Source of the DNA: DASZVN01 sp035547055
GTDB lineage: Bacteria > Pseudomonadota > Alphaproteobacteria > Rhizobiales > Methylopilaceae
Assembly (NCBI GenBank): GCA_035547055.1
Contig: DASZVN010000013.1
Span: forward strand, 1-55,278
Length of the DNA stretch: 55,278 nt
Direction of reading: 5' to 3'
Positions within the stretch are counted from its first letter, which is position 1. The number at the start of each line of letters is the position of its first letter. A model generated the notes under the pieces. That model was not told the origin of the DNA. It ran no database searches and worked only from the letters and a program-made list of their open reading frames with translations. Shown one piece after another: positions 6,971 to 19,161 of the stretch. The translations under genes and the position numbers were made by a program.

Positions 6971-7831
6971 TCACCCGATGAAAAACGCCCGCAGCGCGCG
7001 GTAGGTCTCCTCGGGGCGCTCCTCGGCGAGGAAGTGGCCCGAGTCGATCGGCTGGCCGCGGACGTCGTTTGCCCAGTCGCGCCACACCGCCACGACGTCG
7101 TACCAGCTCCCGACCGCGCCCTTGCCGCCCCACAGCGCGAGCAGCGGGCAGGCGATCTTGTGGCCGGCCCGGTGGTCGGCCTCGTCGGCGGCGAAATCGT
7201 AGGTCGCGCCGGCGCGGTAGTCCTCGCAGAGGGCGTGGATCGTCGCGGGCTGGCGCAGGAAGCCGAGATATTCCGCCAGCGCTTCCGGGGCGAACAGCTC
7301 GCGCCCGCGCGGGAAATAGAAGGCGTCGGGATCGGCCCCGATCACCCGCTCGGGGAACGGCTCGGGCTGCGCCAGGAAGAACCAGTGCCAGTAGCCGAGG
7401 CCGAACTTCATGTCGGCGCGGCGATACATCTCCCAGGTCGGCACGATGTCGAGCACCGCGAGCTTGGTCACCGCCGCCGGATGGTCGAGCGCGAGGCGAT
7501 AGCCGACCCGGCCGCCGCGGTCGTGGCCGGCGACGGCGAAGCGGTCGAAGCCGAAATGCTGCATCACCGCGATCTGGTCGCGCGCCATCGCCCGCTTGGA
7601 ATGGGGCTCGTGGTCCGGCGCCGAGGCCGGCCGCCCGCTCGCGCCGTAGCCGCGCAGATCCGCCAGCACCACCGTGAACTCCTCCGCGAGGCGCGGCGCC
7701 ACGCGGTGCCACATCGCCTGGGTCTCGGGGTGTCCGTGGAGCAGGAGGAGCGGCGGACCCGAGCCGCCGCGGCGCACGCGGATCGTGGTTTCCCCCGTGG
7801 TGACGGTCGTCTCGTCGAAGCCTTCGAACAT
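6971..7831 (-). CDS. Alpha/beta hydrolase, probable fluoroacetate dehalogenase (haloacetate dehalogenase)
   Basis: Predicted to hydrolyse fluoroacetate (or another haloacetate) to glycolate. All residues known to matter in the Rhodopseudomonas palustris RPA1163 enzyme have counterparts: nucleophile Asp104 with carboxylate-binding Arg105 and Arg108 in GHDRGGRVGYRLALD, Asp128 in LAVLDIVPT, the halide-binding His149-Trp150 in YWHWFFLAQPEPFPE, Tyr205 in CEDYRAGA, and catalytic His266 in IDSGHFLAEE. The HGHP oxyanion motif is at 32-35. Length (286) matches. The assignment rests on these cap-domain residues, which ordinary epoxide hydrolases and haloalkane dehalogenases do not share. Transcribed away from the PDH operon. 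Confidence 0.85.
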   Translation of the reverse strand: MFEGFDETTVTTGETTIRVRRGGSGPPLLLLHGHPETQAMWHRVAPRLAEEFTVVLADLRGYGASGRPASAPDHEPHSKRAMARDQIAVMQHFGFDRFAVAGHDRGGRVGYRLALDHPAAVTKLAVLDIVPTWEMYRRADMKFGLGYWHWFFLAQPEPFPERVIGADPDAFYFPRGRELFAPEALAEYLGFLRQPATIHALCEDYRAGATYDFAADEADHRAGHKIACPLLALWGGKGAVGSWYDVVAVWRDWANDVRGQPIDSGHFLAEERPEETYRALRAFFIG

Positions 7832-7975
7832 CCCTTGACCCCGCTCGCGCCGGTGCCGATAAGCCGTTCCTGGAGCCGCTTCCGGCGCACCGCTCCCATC
7901 CGGCGCCGGCGGTCGCTTTTTGTCGAGGCGTGCGCTAGCTTGCCGGCGCCGACGCCAACCCTATCAGGAGGCCGC

Positions 7976-9043
7976 ATGGCCGCGCACGCTGCCAAAGCGA
8001 AAACCGACAAGGCGCCCGCCAAGACCCCCGCCCGCGCCAAGCATCTCGCCGGCGAGGCGAAGTCCGGAGCGGCGAACGGCGCCGCGTTCGGCAAGGCCGA
8101 AGAGCTGAAGGCGCTTCGCGCGATGCTCCTGATCCGCCGGTTCGAGGAAAAGGCCGGACAGCTCTACGGCATGGGCCTGATCGGCGGCTTCTGCCATCTC
8201 TATATCGGCCAGGAAGCGGTCGTCGTCGGGATGCAGACCGCGCTCGAGGACGGCGACCAGGTCATCACCGGCTATCGCGACCACGGCCACATGCTGGCCT
8301 GCGGCATGGCGCCCAAGGGCGTGATGGCCGAGCTGACCGGGCGCTTCAGCGGCTACTCCCACGGCAAGGGCGGCTCGATGCACATGTTCAGCATCGAGAA
8401 GAACTTCTACGGCGGCCACGGCATCGTCGGCGCGCCGGTGCCGCTCGGCTCGGGCCTCGCCTTCGCCGACCAGTATCGCGGCAACGGCAAGGTCTGCCTG
8501 ACTTATTTCGGCGACGGCGCCACCAACCAGGGCCAGGTCCACGAGAGCTTCAACATGGCGAAGCTGTGGAAGCTGCCCGTGGTCTACGTCATCGAGAACA
8601 ACCAGTACGGCATGGGCACCTCGGTCGCCCGCGCCTCGGCGACGACCGACCTGTGGAATCGCGGCGCCGCCTACCGCATCCCGGGCGAGCAGGTCGACGG
8701 CATGGACGTCCGCGCGGTGGCCGCCGCCGGCAAGCGGGCGGTCGCCCGGGCGCGGAGCGGGGAGGGCCCCTGCATCCTCGAGATGCTGACCTACCGCTAT
8801 CGCGGCCACTCGATGTCCGACCCGGCGAAGTACCGCTCGCGCGAGGAAGTGCAGAAGATGCGCGACGAGCATGACCCGATCGAGCAGGTCCGCCATCGCC
8901 TGATCGACAGCAAGGCCGCGACCGAGGACGAGCTGAAGGCGCTCGACCAGGAGATCCGCGGCCTGATCAACGAAGCTTCGGAATTCGCGACCCACAGCCC
9001 CGAGCCCGATCCCGCGGAGCTGTGGACCGACGTGCTGCGCTGA
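7976..9043 (+). CDS. pdhA: Pyruvate dehydrogenase E1 component, alpha subunit
   Basis: First enzyme of the PDH complex; with the beta subunit it decarboxylates pyruvate on thiamine diphosphate. The 355 residues start with an Ala/Lys-rich N-terminal extension of about 40 residues. The core then carries YGMGLIGGFCHLYIGQEA, GYRDHGHML, the ThDP motif starting YFGDGATNQGQVHESFN (about residue 178) and closing at IENNQYG, and the loop RYRGHSMSDPAKYR near 273. AGGAG five bases before ATG 7976 sets the start; the frame stays open far upstream but that part opposes the dehalogenase gene. First gene of the PDH cluster. Confidence 0.97.
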   Translation: MAAHAAKAKTDKAPAKTPARAKHLAGEAKSGAANGAAFGKAEELKALRAMLLIRRFEEKAGQLYGMGLIGGFCHLYIGQEAVVVGMQTALEDGDQVITGYRDHGHMLACGMAPKGVMAELTGRFSGYSHGKGGSMHMFSIEKNFYGGHGIVGAPVPLGSGLAFADQYRGNGKVCLTYFGDGATNQGQVHESFNMAKLWKLPVVYVIENNQYGMGTSVARASATTDLWNRGAAYRIPGEQVDGMDVRAVAAAGKRAVARARSGEGPCILEMLTYRYRGHSMSDPAKYRSREEVQKMRDEHDPIEQVRHRLIDSKAATEDELKALDQEIRGLINEASEFATHSPEPDPAELWTDVLR

Positions 9044-9088
9044 AGGCCGCCACCCGACCGCCCCGCCACTTCTCGCCCCGGAATTACG

Positions 9089-10525
<1,437 letters not shown>

Positions 10526-10529
10526 GGGG

Positions 10530-10832
10530 ATGAGCCGTCAGGTCACCAAATTGAAATCAATAGTACCTGCGGACGGTTGGTTCGAGGTGCGAGGCACTCT
10601 TGATAATCCATCGTTTGCCAGACTCGCCCTTTGGGCTCATGTGAAGGTTAAGTGGGAAGAAGCAGAGGGCGGAGAAGACGATTTAGTTGTCGGAATCTCG
10701 GCAGATGAGGCAATGTTGGTAGCTCGGGATTACGTCGTAAACGACTCCCCAGTAGGCTATCTTCATGCGGAGGATCTAGAGCGTATCAAAGGCGGAGATC
10801 GCACTCCTCTTGAGAAATTGGACTGGGAGTGA
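10530..10832 (+). CDS. Hypothetical protein of atypical composition inside the PDH operon
   Basis: A 100-residue acidic soluble protein not recognised by me. It opens MSRQVTKLKSIVPADGWFEV and has a predicted mixed alpha/beta pattern (beta-rich RLALWAHVKVKWEEAEGG, then a helix with ISADEAMLVARDYVV). It begins 4 bases after the pdhB stop with GAGGGG as ribosome site, so it is co-transcribed with pdhB. GC over 10561-10800 is about 53 percent by hand count (126 of 240), against roughly 67 percent in pdhB, and the codons are unlike the neighbours (ATA, TTA, GTA, AGA-type codons). This points to recent acquisition. No toxin, DNA-binding or enzyme motif is visible. Confidence 0.7.
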   Translation: MSRQVTKLKSIVPADGWFEVRGTLDNPSFARLALWAHVKVKWEEAEGGEDDLVVGISADEAMLVARDYVVNDSPVGYLHAEDLERIKGGDRTPLEKLDWE

Positions 10833-10839
10833 CCTTTCG

Positions 10840-11244
10840 GTGACCGCCTCATCCGACATGCGCTGGCGGCGCGGAGGGTGCCATTGCGGGGCGGTGGCCT
10901 TCGAGGTGCTGGCGCCCGCCGCAGTCGAGGTGACCGACTGCAACTGCTCGGTCTGCCGCATGACCGGCTTCCAGCACCTGATCGTGCCGCAGGACCGCTT
11001 TCGCCTGCTCTCGGGCGCGGACAAGCTGACCGACTACCGCTTCAACACCGGCACGGCGCGGCACCTGTTCTGTGCGGTGTGCGGGATCAAGTCGTTCTAC
11101 GTGCCGCGCTCGCACCCGGACGGCTACAGCGTGAACCTGCGCTGCCTCGATGCCGGGGAGTTTGCGCGCGTCGACATGGTGCCGTTCGACGGACGGCACT
11201 GGGAACAACACGCGGCCGAGCTCCGGCCGCTCGAGGCCAACTGA
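10840..11244 (+). CDS. GFA family (glutathione-dependent formaldehyde-activating enzyme-like) zinc protein
   Basis: About 134 residues. The GFA/CENP-V fold is shown by paired cysteine motifs: GGCHCGAVAFEV, then DCNCSVCRMTGF, then LFCAVCGIKSFYVPRS. These bind two zinc ions in the family. Members include Gfa (S-hydroxymethylglutathione formation) but most have unknown substrates, so only the family is assigned. The start is uncertain: GTG at 10840 has GGGAG 10 bases upstream; TTG at 10810 and ATG at 10858 are alternatives. The stop overlaps the pdhC ATG by one base (TGATG), so it is translationally coupled to pdhC. Confidence 0.85.
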   Translation: MTASSDMRWRRGGCHCGAVAFEVLAPAAVEVTDCNCSVCRMTGFQHLIVPQDRFRLLSGADKLTDYRFNTGTARHLFCAVCGIKSFYVPRSHPDGYSVNLRCLDAGEFARVDMVPFDGRHWEQHAAELRPLEAN

Positions 11245-12599
11245 TGCCGACCAACATCCTGATGCCGGCCCTGTCCCCGACGATGGAGAAGGGCAACCTC
11301 GCCAAGTGGCTCAAGAAGGAGGGCGACCCGGTCAGGTCCGGCGACGTCATCGCCGAGATCGAGACCGACAAGGCGACGATGGAGGTCGAGGCGGTCGACG
11401 AGGGCACGCTGGGCAAGATCCTGGTCGCCGAGGGCACCGAGGACGTGCCGGTCAACCAGCCGATCGCCGTGCTGATCGGCGAGGGCGAGGATCCGAACGC
11501 GGCTGCGCCGCCGCCTGCGGTTGCGCCTGCGCCGAAGGCCGAAGCGCCGAAGGCCGCTGAAGCGTCGAAGTCCAGCGCCCCTTCGGCGGAACCGGCCGCG
11601 GCGCCATCTCCACCATCGCCGGCTGTGCCTGCGCCACAGCCGCCCCGTGCCAACGGCGCCGGCCGCGTCTTCGCCTCCCCGCTGGCGCGCCGGCTCGCCA
11701 AGGAAGCCGGCATCGACCTCGCGGCGCTCCGGGGCTCCGGTCCGCACGGCCGCATCGTCAAGCACGACATCGAGGGCGCCCAGGCCGGCGGCGGCGCCCG
11801 CCGCGCTCCCTCCGCGGCGCCGGGCGCGGCGCCTGCCGCGCAGCCCGCCGTCGCGCCGATGGGCGACGACCGGATCCGCGCGCTCTATGCCGAGGGCAGC
11901 TACGACCTCGTCCCGCATGACGGCATGCGCAAGACCATCGCCCGCCGTCTCGTCGAGGCCAAGGCGACGATCCCGCACTACTACCTCACCGCCGACATCG
12001 ACCTCGACCTCCTGATGGCCGCGCGGGAGGAGGTGAACTCCGCCGCGCCCAAGGGCGAGGACGGCAAGCCGGTCTGGCGGGTCTCGGTCAACGACTTCAT
12101 CATCAAGGCGCTGGCGCTGGCGCTGATGAAGGTGCCCGAGGCCAACGTCACCTGGACCGAAGGCGCCATGCTCCGCCACCACCAGGCCGACATCGGCGTC
12201 GCGGTGGCGCTGCCGGGCGGGCTCATCACCCCGATCGTCCGCAACGCCGAACGGAAGACGCTGTCGGCCATCTCGATCGAGATGAAGGACCTCGCCGCCC
12301 GCGCCCGCGCCCGCAAGCTGAAGCCGAACGAATACGAAGGCGGCTCCAGCGCCGTCTCCAATCTCGGCATGTACGGCGTCAAGGAGTTCTCAGCGGTGAT
12401 CAACCCGCCGCATTCGAGCATCCTCGCCGTCGGCACCGCCGAGAAGCGGGCGGTGGTGCGCGCCGGCCAGCTCGCGGTCGCGACCCAGATGACGGCGACG
12501 CTCTCGGCCGACCACCGCGCCGTCGACGGCGCGCTCGGCGCCGAGCTTCTGATGGCGTTCCGCGGCTTCATCGAGAAGCCGCTCAGCATGCTGGCGTGA
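11244..12599 (+). CDS. pdhC: Pyruvate dehydrogenase E2, dihydrolipoyl acetyltransferase
   Basis: Core of the PDH complex; transfers the acetyl group from lipoamide to CoA. The 451 residues have a lipoyl domain at 1-80 (Lys43 in ETDKATMEVEA), an Ala/Pro linker, a peripheral subunit-binding domain at about 142-178 (VFASPLARRLAKEAGIDL), a second linker, and the catalytic acyltransferase domain from about 215. The active-site His424 lies in LSADHRAVDGA, and ISIEMKDLAARAR and SNLGMYGVKEFSAVINPP precede it. The start ATG overlaps the GFA gene stop. Confidence 0.98.
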   Translation: MPTNILMPALSPTMEKGNLAKWLKKEGDPVRSGDVIAEIETDKATMEVEAVDEGTLGKILVAEGTEDVPVNQPIAVLIGEGEDPNAAAPPPAVAPAPKAEAPKAAEASKSSAPSAEPAAAPSPPSPAVPAPQPPRANGAGRVFASPLARRLAKEAGIDLAALRGSGPHGRIVKHDIEGAQAGGGARRAPSAAPGAAPAAQPAVAPMGDDRIRALYAEGSYDLVPHDGMRKTIARRLVEAKATIPHYYLTADIDLDLLMAAREEVNSAAPKGEDGKPVWRVSVNDFIIKALALALMKVPEANVTWTEGAMLRHHQADIGVAVALPGGLITPIVRNAERKTLSAISIEMKDLAARARARKLKPNEYEGGSSAVSNLGMYGVKEFSAVINPPHSSILAVGTAEKRAVVRAGQLAVATQMTATLSADHRAVDGALGAELLMAFRGFIEKPLSMLA

Positions 12600-12602
12600 G
12601 CC

Positions 12603-12983
12603 GTGCCGCTCGTCCGCATCGACCTCCGGCGCGGCCGCTCCGCCGCCGACCGCCGGGCCATCGCCGACGGCGTCTACCGCGCCATGCGCGAGACGTTCGC
12701 CGTGCCGGAGCACGACCGCTTCGTGATCATCAACGAGCACGACGAGGCGAATTTCGATTTCGACCCGGCCTATCTCGGGATTCCGCGCGGCGACGGGCTG
12801 GTCGTCATCCAGATCACCGCGAACAACACGCGCACCGTCGAGCAGAAGAAGGCGCTCTATGCGCGGATCGCCGCGCTGCTGGCCGAGCGGCCCGGGGTGC
12901 GGCCCGAGGATGTGTTCATCAATATCGTCGAGGTCTCCAAGGAAGATTGGTCGTTCGGAAATGGCGTCGCGCAATATGCCTGA
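12603..12983 (+). CDS. Tautomerase family protein (MSAD/MIF-like, cis-CaaD-like size)
   Basis: A 126-residue protein starting MPLVRIDLRRGRSAADRRAI, with the Pro directly after the initiator that acts as catalytic base in the tautomerase superfamily. The first half has the YRAMRETFAVPEHDRF helix and the second has DVFINIVEVSKEDWSFGNG, matching the long tautomerases (about 125-130 residues, fused beta-alpha-beta units) rather than the 60-residue 4-OT class. Substrate unknown. GTG start three bases after the pdhC stop; it lies within the PDH operon between E2 and E3. Confidence 0.85.
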   Translation: MPLVRIDLRRGRSAADRRAIADGVYRAMRETFAVPEHDRFVIINEHDEANFDFDPAYLGIPRGDGLVVIQITANNTRTVEQKKALYARIAALLAERPGVRPEDVFINIVEVSKEDWSFGNGVAQYA

Positions 12984-12997
12984 GGCGATGAAACAGA

Positions 12998-14419
12998 ATG
13001 GCTGACAACAATTTCGACGTCATCGTCATCGGTTCCGGCCCCGGGGGCTACGTCACCGCGATCCGGGCGGCCCAGCTCGGCTTCAAGACGGCGATCGTCG
13101 AGAAGACCTATCTCGGCGGCATCTGCCTCAACTGGGGCTGCATCCCGACCAAGGCGCTGCTGCGCTCGGCCGAGATCTTCCACTACATCGAGAACGCCAA
13201 AGACTACGGGCTCACCGTCGAGAAGGTCTCGTTCGATCCCGGTGCGGTGGTGAAGCGCTCGCGCGGCGTCGCCCAGCAGCTCTCGAACGGCGTCGCTTTC
13301 CTGATGAAGAAGAACAAGATCCCGATCATCTGGGGCACCGCCAAGATCGAGGCGCCAGGGCGCGTCGCCGTTACGAAGTCCGACGTCGAGGGCCCGAAGG
13401 GCGCGCTCGGGCCGGGCACCTACACCGCGAGCCACATCATCCTCGCGACCGGCGCGCGGCCGCGGGTGCTGCCGGGGCTCGAGCCCGACAAGAAGCTGGT
13501 CTGGACCTATTTCGAGGCGATGGTGCCGGACGCGATGCCGAAATCGCTCCTCGTCGTCGGCTCCGGGGCGATCGGCATCGAGTTCGCGAGCTTCTACCGC
13601 ACCATGGGCGCCGCGGTGACCGTGGTCGAGGTGCTGCCGCAGATCCTCCCCGTCGAGGACGAGGAGATCGCGGCCCATGCCAGGAAGCGCTTCGAGAAGC
13701 AGGGCATCCGCATCCTGACCGGCGCCAAGGTGACCAAGCTGGAGAAGAAGGCGAACTCGGTCGGCGCGACCATCGACGACGGCAAGGGCAGGACCGAGAC
13801 CACGGAGTTCGACCGCGTCATCTCCGCGGTCGGCGTGGTCGGCAACATCGAGGGGCTCGGGCTCGAGGCGCTCGGCGTCAAGACCGAGCGCGGCCTCGTC
13901 GCGATCGACCCGTTCGGCCGCACCAGCGTCAAGGGCATCTACGCCATCGGCGACGTCGCCGGGCCGCCGATGCTGGCCCACAAGGCCGAGCACGAGGGCG
14001 TCATCTGCGTCGAGGCGATCAAGGGCCTCCACCCCCACCCGATGGACAAGCTCAAGATCCCCGGCTGCACCTATTGCAACCCGCAGGTCGCCTCGGTCGG
14101 CCTGACCGAGAAGGCCGCCAAGGCGGCGGGCCGCAAGATCAAGGTCGGGCGCTTCCCCTTCGTCGGCAACGGCAAGGCGATCGCGCTCGGCGAGCCGGAC
14201 GGCCTCGTCAAGACGATCTTCGACGCCGACACCGGCGAACTGATCGGCGCCCACATGGTCGGCGCCGAGGTGACCGAGCTGATCCAGGGCTTCGTCGTCG
14301 CGATGAACTGCGAGACCACCGAGGCCGAGCTGATCGAGACCGTATTTCCTCACCCGACCCTCTCGGAAATGATGCACGAGAGCGTGCTCGACGCCTACGG
14401 GCGGGTGCTGAACATCTGA
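12998..14419 (+). CDS. lpdA: Dihydrolipoyl dehydrogenase (PDH E3)
   Basis: Re-oxidises dihydrolipoamide with NAD. The 473 residues show the FAD motif VIGSGPGGYVTA at about 11-22, the redox disulfide Cys43-Cys48 in GGICLNWGCIPTKALL, the NAD motif VVGSGAIGIEFASF near 187, the second FAD contact YAIGDVAGPPMLAHKA, and the C-terminal catalytic dyad in FPHPTLSEMMHESV. Last gene of the PDH cluster, 14 bases after the tautomerase gene; a family A palindrome follows. Given its position it serves the PDH complex. Confidence 0.98.
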   Translation: MADNNFDVIVIGSGPGGYVTAIRAAQLGFKTAIVEKTYLGGICLNWGCIPTKALLRSAEIFHYIENAKDYGLTVEKVSFDPGAVVKRSRGVAQQLSNGVAFLMKKNKIPIIWGTAKIEAPGRVAVTKSDVEGPKGALGPGTYTASHIILATGARPRVLPGLEPDKKLVWTYFEAMVPDAMPKSLLVVGSGAIGIEFASFYRTMGAAVTVVEVLPQILPVEDEEIAAHARKRFEKQGIRILTGAKVTKLEKKANSVGATIDDGKGRTETTEFDRVISAVGVVGNIEGLGLEALGVKTERGLVAIDPFGRTSVKGIYAIGDVAGPPMLAHKAEHEGVICVEAIKGLHPHPMDKLKIPGCTYCNPQVASVGLTEKAAKAAGRKIKVGRFPFVGNGKAIALGEPDGLVKTIFDADTGELIGAHMVGAEVTELIQGFVVAMNCETTEAELIETVFPHPTLSEMMHESVLDAYGRVLNI

Positions 14420-14426
14420 GGCACCG

Positions 14427-14521
14427 CCGTCATTGCGAGCGAAGCGAAGCAATCCAGGGGGCGTCGGCGTCGGCGCCTGTTGCCCTGGATCGCTTCGTCG
14501 CTTCGCTCCTCGCAATGACGG
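14427..14521. repeat. Palindromic intergenic repeat, family A, copy 2
   Basis: The left arm CCGTCATTGCGAGCGAAGCG plus AAGCAATCCAGGG and the right arm ending CTTCGCTCCTCGCAATGACGG match the copy at 741-834 almost base for base over both arms, while the central loops differ. It lies directly after the lpdA stop and before the carbonic anhydrase start. Confidence 0.92.
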
Positions 14522-14544
14522 CTGACGTTGCGACGGTGGAGCTT

Positions 14545-15159
14545 ATGCTCGACGATCTGAAGCGGAAGAACCGCGCCTGGGCGGCGGGGAAAGTCGCGGC
14601 CGACCCGGATTTTTTCAGCCGCCTCGCGCGCCAGCAGGCGCCGGAATATCTGTGGATCGGCTGCGCCGACAGCCGGGTGCCCGCGACCGAGATCATGGGC
14701 CTCGACCCCGGCGAGATGTTCGTCCACCGCAACATCGCGAACCTCGCCCCGCCGCAGGACCCGAACTACCTCTCGGTGCTGCAATATGCCGTCGACGTGC
14801 TGAAGGTGCGGCACGTCATCGTCACCGGCCACTACGGCTGCGGCGGCATCGCCGCCGCGGTAGACGGCCAGCGCCGCGGCCTCGTCGACCACTGGCTGCA
14901 TCCGATCCGCGAGGTCGCCGCGGCCCATCGCGCCGAGCTCGATGCCGTCGCCGATCCGCAGGCGCGCCTCGATCGCCTGTGCGAGCTCAACGTCATGCGC
15001 CAGGTGAAGAACGTCGCCGCCGACCTCTTCGTCCGCGACGCCTGGGGCCGGGGGCAGGCGCTGACGGTGCACGGCTGGGTCTACGGCCTCGCCGACGGCC
15101 TCGTCCGCGACCTCGGCGTCAGCGTCTCGGCCGCCGAGGAGGCGGGGCGCCTCGCCTGA
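14545..15159 (+). CDS. Beta-class carbonic anhydrase
   Basis: Interconverts CO2 and bicarbonate. The 204-residue protein has the zinc and catalytic residues of the class: Cys40, Asp42 and Arg44 in WIGCADSRVPA, and His96 and Cys99 in VTGHYGCGGI. The FVHRNIANLAPP segment and the QYAVDVLKVRHVIV strand are typical. ATG 14545 begins MLDDLKRKNRAWAAGK; an in-frame ATG at 14516 lies inside the palindromic repeat and is less likely. Confidence 0.95.
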   Translation: MLDDLKRKNRAWAAGKVAADPDFFSRLARQQAPEYLWIGCADSRVPATEIMGLDPGEMFVHRNIANLAPPQDPNYLSVLQYAVDVLKVRHVIVTGHYGCGGIAAAVDGQRRGLVDHWLHPIREVAAAHRAELDAVADPQARLDRLCELNVMRQVKNVAADLFVRDAWGRGQALTVHGWVYGLADGLVRDLGVSVSAAEEAGRLA

Positions 15160-15186
15160 CCGTGACCTCGTGTGCCGGTTGCGCCA

Positions 15187-15215
15187 TTGGAAACATTCCG
15201 GATTGGGGCAATACT
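15187..15215 (+). promoter_or_regulatory. Possible sigma70-type promoter for the CoxL-like gene
   Basis: TTGGAA (15187-15192), a 17-base spacer, and AATACT (15210-15215), in a locally less GC-rich patch of the 198-base gap before the CoxL-like gene. No other promoter-like pair is apparent in this gap. Inferred from sequence only. Confidence 0.3.
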
Positions 15216-15357
15216 GACCGCCTCCTGAGGGCGAGGCGTCGCGCAGGAAGACAGGGATCGCCCGCGCGGGCCGCCCGTATGGAGCGTCGCAGGTGCCGTG
15301 TCCGGCCGGTGGGCCGGGCGGCGGCGCTGTGGCGTCGGCCAACGCGGGAGGTCAGCG

Positions 15358-17700
<2,343 letters not shown>

Positions 17701-17753
17701 GGCGGGCGAACTCGGCCTGCGTGGCCGGATCGTCGGGTCCGGCCCCTGCGGGC

Positions 17754-18686
17754 TCAGCCCTCGTCGACGAAGCGCCTGATCAAATGATGGGCGATCGCGA
17801 GCGGCGGCGGGCACATCAGGCCGTCGGGGTGCTGGCGCGCGAGCATCAGGCGGAGGGTTTCGCGGTCGAACCAGCGCGCCTCCTCCAGCTCGGTCGGATC
17901 GAAGTTGATCTCGCGGGAGAGCGCCTCGCCGCGGCAGCCCAGCATCAGCGAGGAGGGAAACGGCCAGGGCTGGGCGCCGACATAGCTCACGGCCCCGACC
18001 GCGATGCCGGCCTCCTCCATCACCTCGCGGCGGACGGCGTTCTCCACCGTTTCGCCGGGCTCGAGGAAGCCGGCGAGGCAGGAGTAGCTGCCCTTGGCGA
18101 AGCGCGGCTGGCGGCCGAGGAGGGCCCGATCGCCGTCGGCGATCAGCATGATGACCACCGGGTCGACCCGCGGGAAGTGCTCGGTGCCGCAGGACGGGCA
18201 TTGCCGGCGCCAGCCGCCGCCCGCGACCTCGGTCAGCGTGCCGCAATTGCTGCAGAAGCGGTGGCGGGCGTGCCAGGAGGCGAGGCTCTTGGCGAGACCG
18301 AGCGCGCCGAGGTCGCGGTCGGAGACGAGCTGCTGCGCCGCGAGCGTGCGGAAATCGATCACGGTGAAGGCCGGGTCGGCCGCGAGGCGCTCGGCCGCCT
18401 CTGCGGCGATGACGGCCGCGTAGTGCGGCGGCCCGCCGGCCGGCCGGCCGAGATAGAGCCGCGCCGCGCCGGGGTCGAGCAGCGCCGCCTCGGCCGGCGC
18501 GAACAAGGCCAGCGGCGGGTCGCCGGCGCGCAGCACCGCGCGATCGGCCGACATCACGTAGGTCAGGCCGCTGTCGTCGGCTTCCTCGGCGGCGATGAAG
18601 GCCGGGTCGTTGCGGCGGTCGCCGCCGCGGTCGAGGCCGTTGACGCCGTAGGCGATGGCGGCGAAGGGCTCCGGGCCGAGGGTCAT
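17754..18686 (-). CDS. nudC: NADH pyrophosphatase (Nudix hydrolase)
   Basis: Cleaves NADH to NMNH and AMP, and in relatives removes NAD caps from RNA. The 310 residues have an N-terminal regulatory domain, the zinc ribbon with FCSNCGTLTEV and CPSCGTEHFPR, and the Nudix box reading GFLEPGETVENAVRREVMEE then AGI, followed by the NudC-specific SYVGAQPWPFPSSLML (SQPWPFPxS-type). The ATG at 18686 overlaps the HIT gene stop by 4 bases, so the two are an operon. Confidence 0.96.
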   Translation of the reverse strand: MTLGPEPFAAIAYGVNGLDRGGDRRNDPAFIAAEEADDSGLTYVMSADRAVLRAGDPPLALFAPAEAALLDPGAARLYLGRPAGGPPHYAAVIAAEAAERLAADPAFTVIDFRTLAAQQLVSDRDLGALGLAKSLASWHARHRFCSNCGTLTEVAGGGWRRQCPSCGTEHFPRVDPVVIMLIADGDRALLGRQPRFAKGSYSCLAGFLEPGETVENAVRREVMEEAGIAVGAVSYVGAQPWPFPSSLMLGCRGEALSREINFDPTELEEARWFDRETLRLMLARQHPDGLMCPPPLAIAHHLIRRFVDEG

Positions 18687-19105
18687 GCCCGCTTCCCCAG
18701 CGCGCGGCGGAACATGGCGATGCGCTCCTCCCGCGCGTGTCCGTAGGGCACCGCGTTCGGCACGCCCCAGACCGGCCCCGGCCATGCCGCGTCGCCCTCG
18801 GTCCGCGCGACGACGTGGACGTGGAGCTGCGGCGTGTTGTTGGCGAGGGCGCCGACATTGATGCGGTCGCACGGCACCGTCGCCCGCAGCGCGGCCGAGG
18901 CCAGCGCGATCTCCTCGATCAGGACGGCGCGGTCGGATTCGGCGAGGTCGCCGATCTCGATGACGTCCGCACGGCGCGGCACGAGCAGGAGCCACGGGAA
19001 GCGCGAATCGTCCGTCAGGAGGACGCGGCTGAGCGCAAGGTCGCAGACCGGCGCGGTGTTGGCGGCGAAGCGCGGGTTGAGGACGAAGCCGTCGGACAGG
19101 GGCAT
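18683..19105 (-). CDS. HIT domain protein
   Basis: A 140-residue histidine-triad family nucleotide hydrolase or transferase. The C-terminal motif is NNTPQLHVHVVAR: the first His of the HxHxH triad is Gln, as in the alphaproteobacterial branch with the following DAAWPGPVWG signature. Substrate unknown, presumably nucleotide-linked, which suits coupling to nudC. ATG 19105 opens MPLSDGFVLNPRFAANTAPV. It is divergent from the SRP RNA gene, whose promoter shares the gap. Confidence 0.9.
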   Translation of the reverse strand: MPLSDGFVLNPRFAANTAPVCDLALSRVLLTDDSRFPWLLLVPRRADVIEIGDLAESDRAVLIEEIALASAALRATVPCDRINVGALANNTPQLHVHVVARTEGDAAWPGPVWGVPNAVPYGHAREERIAMFRRALGKRA

Positions 19106-19161
19106 CAAGGGGCATCCGGTGGTGGGTTGCGCCGGGCGGGCGATCCGCCCCATATACAGCA

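Noticed and set aside
7832..7975. Sigma70 promoter for pdhA
   Set aside because: TTGTCG near 7919 has no acceptable -10 at 16-18 bases; no pair met a reasonable match, so none is listed.
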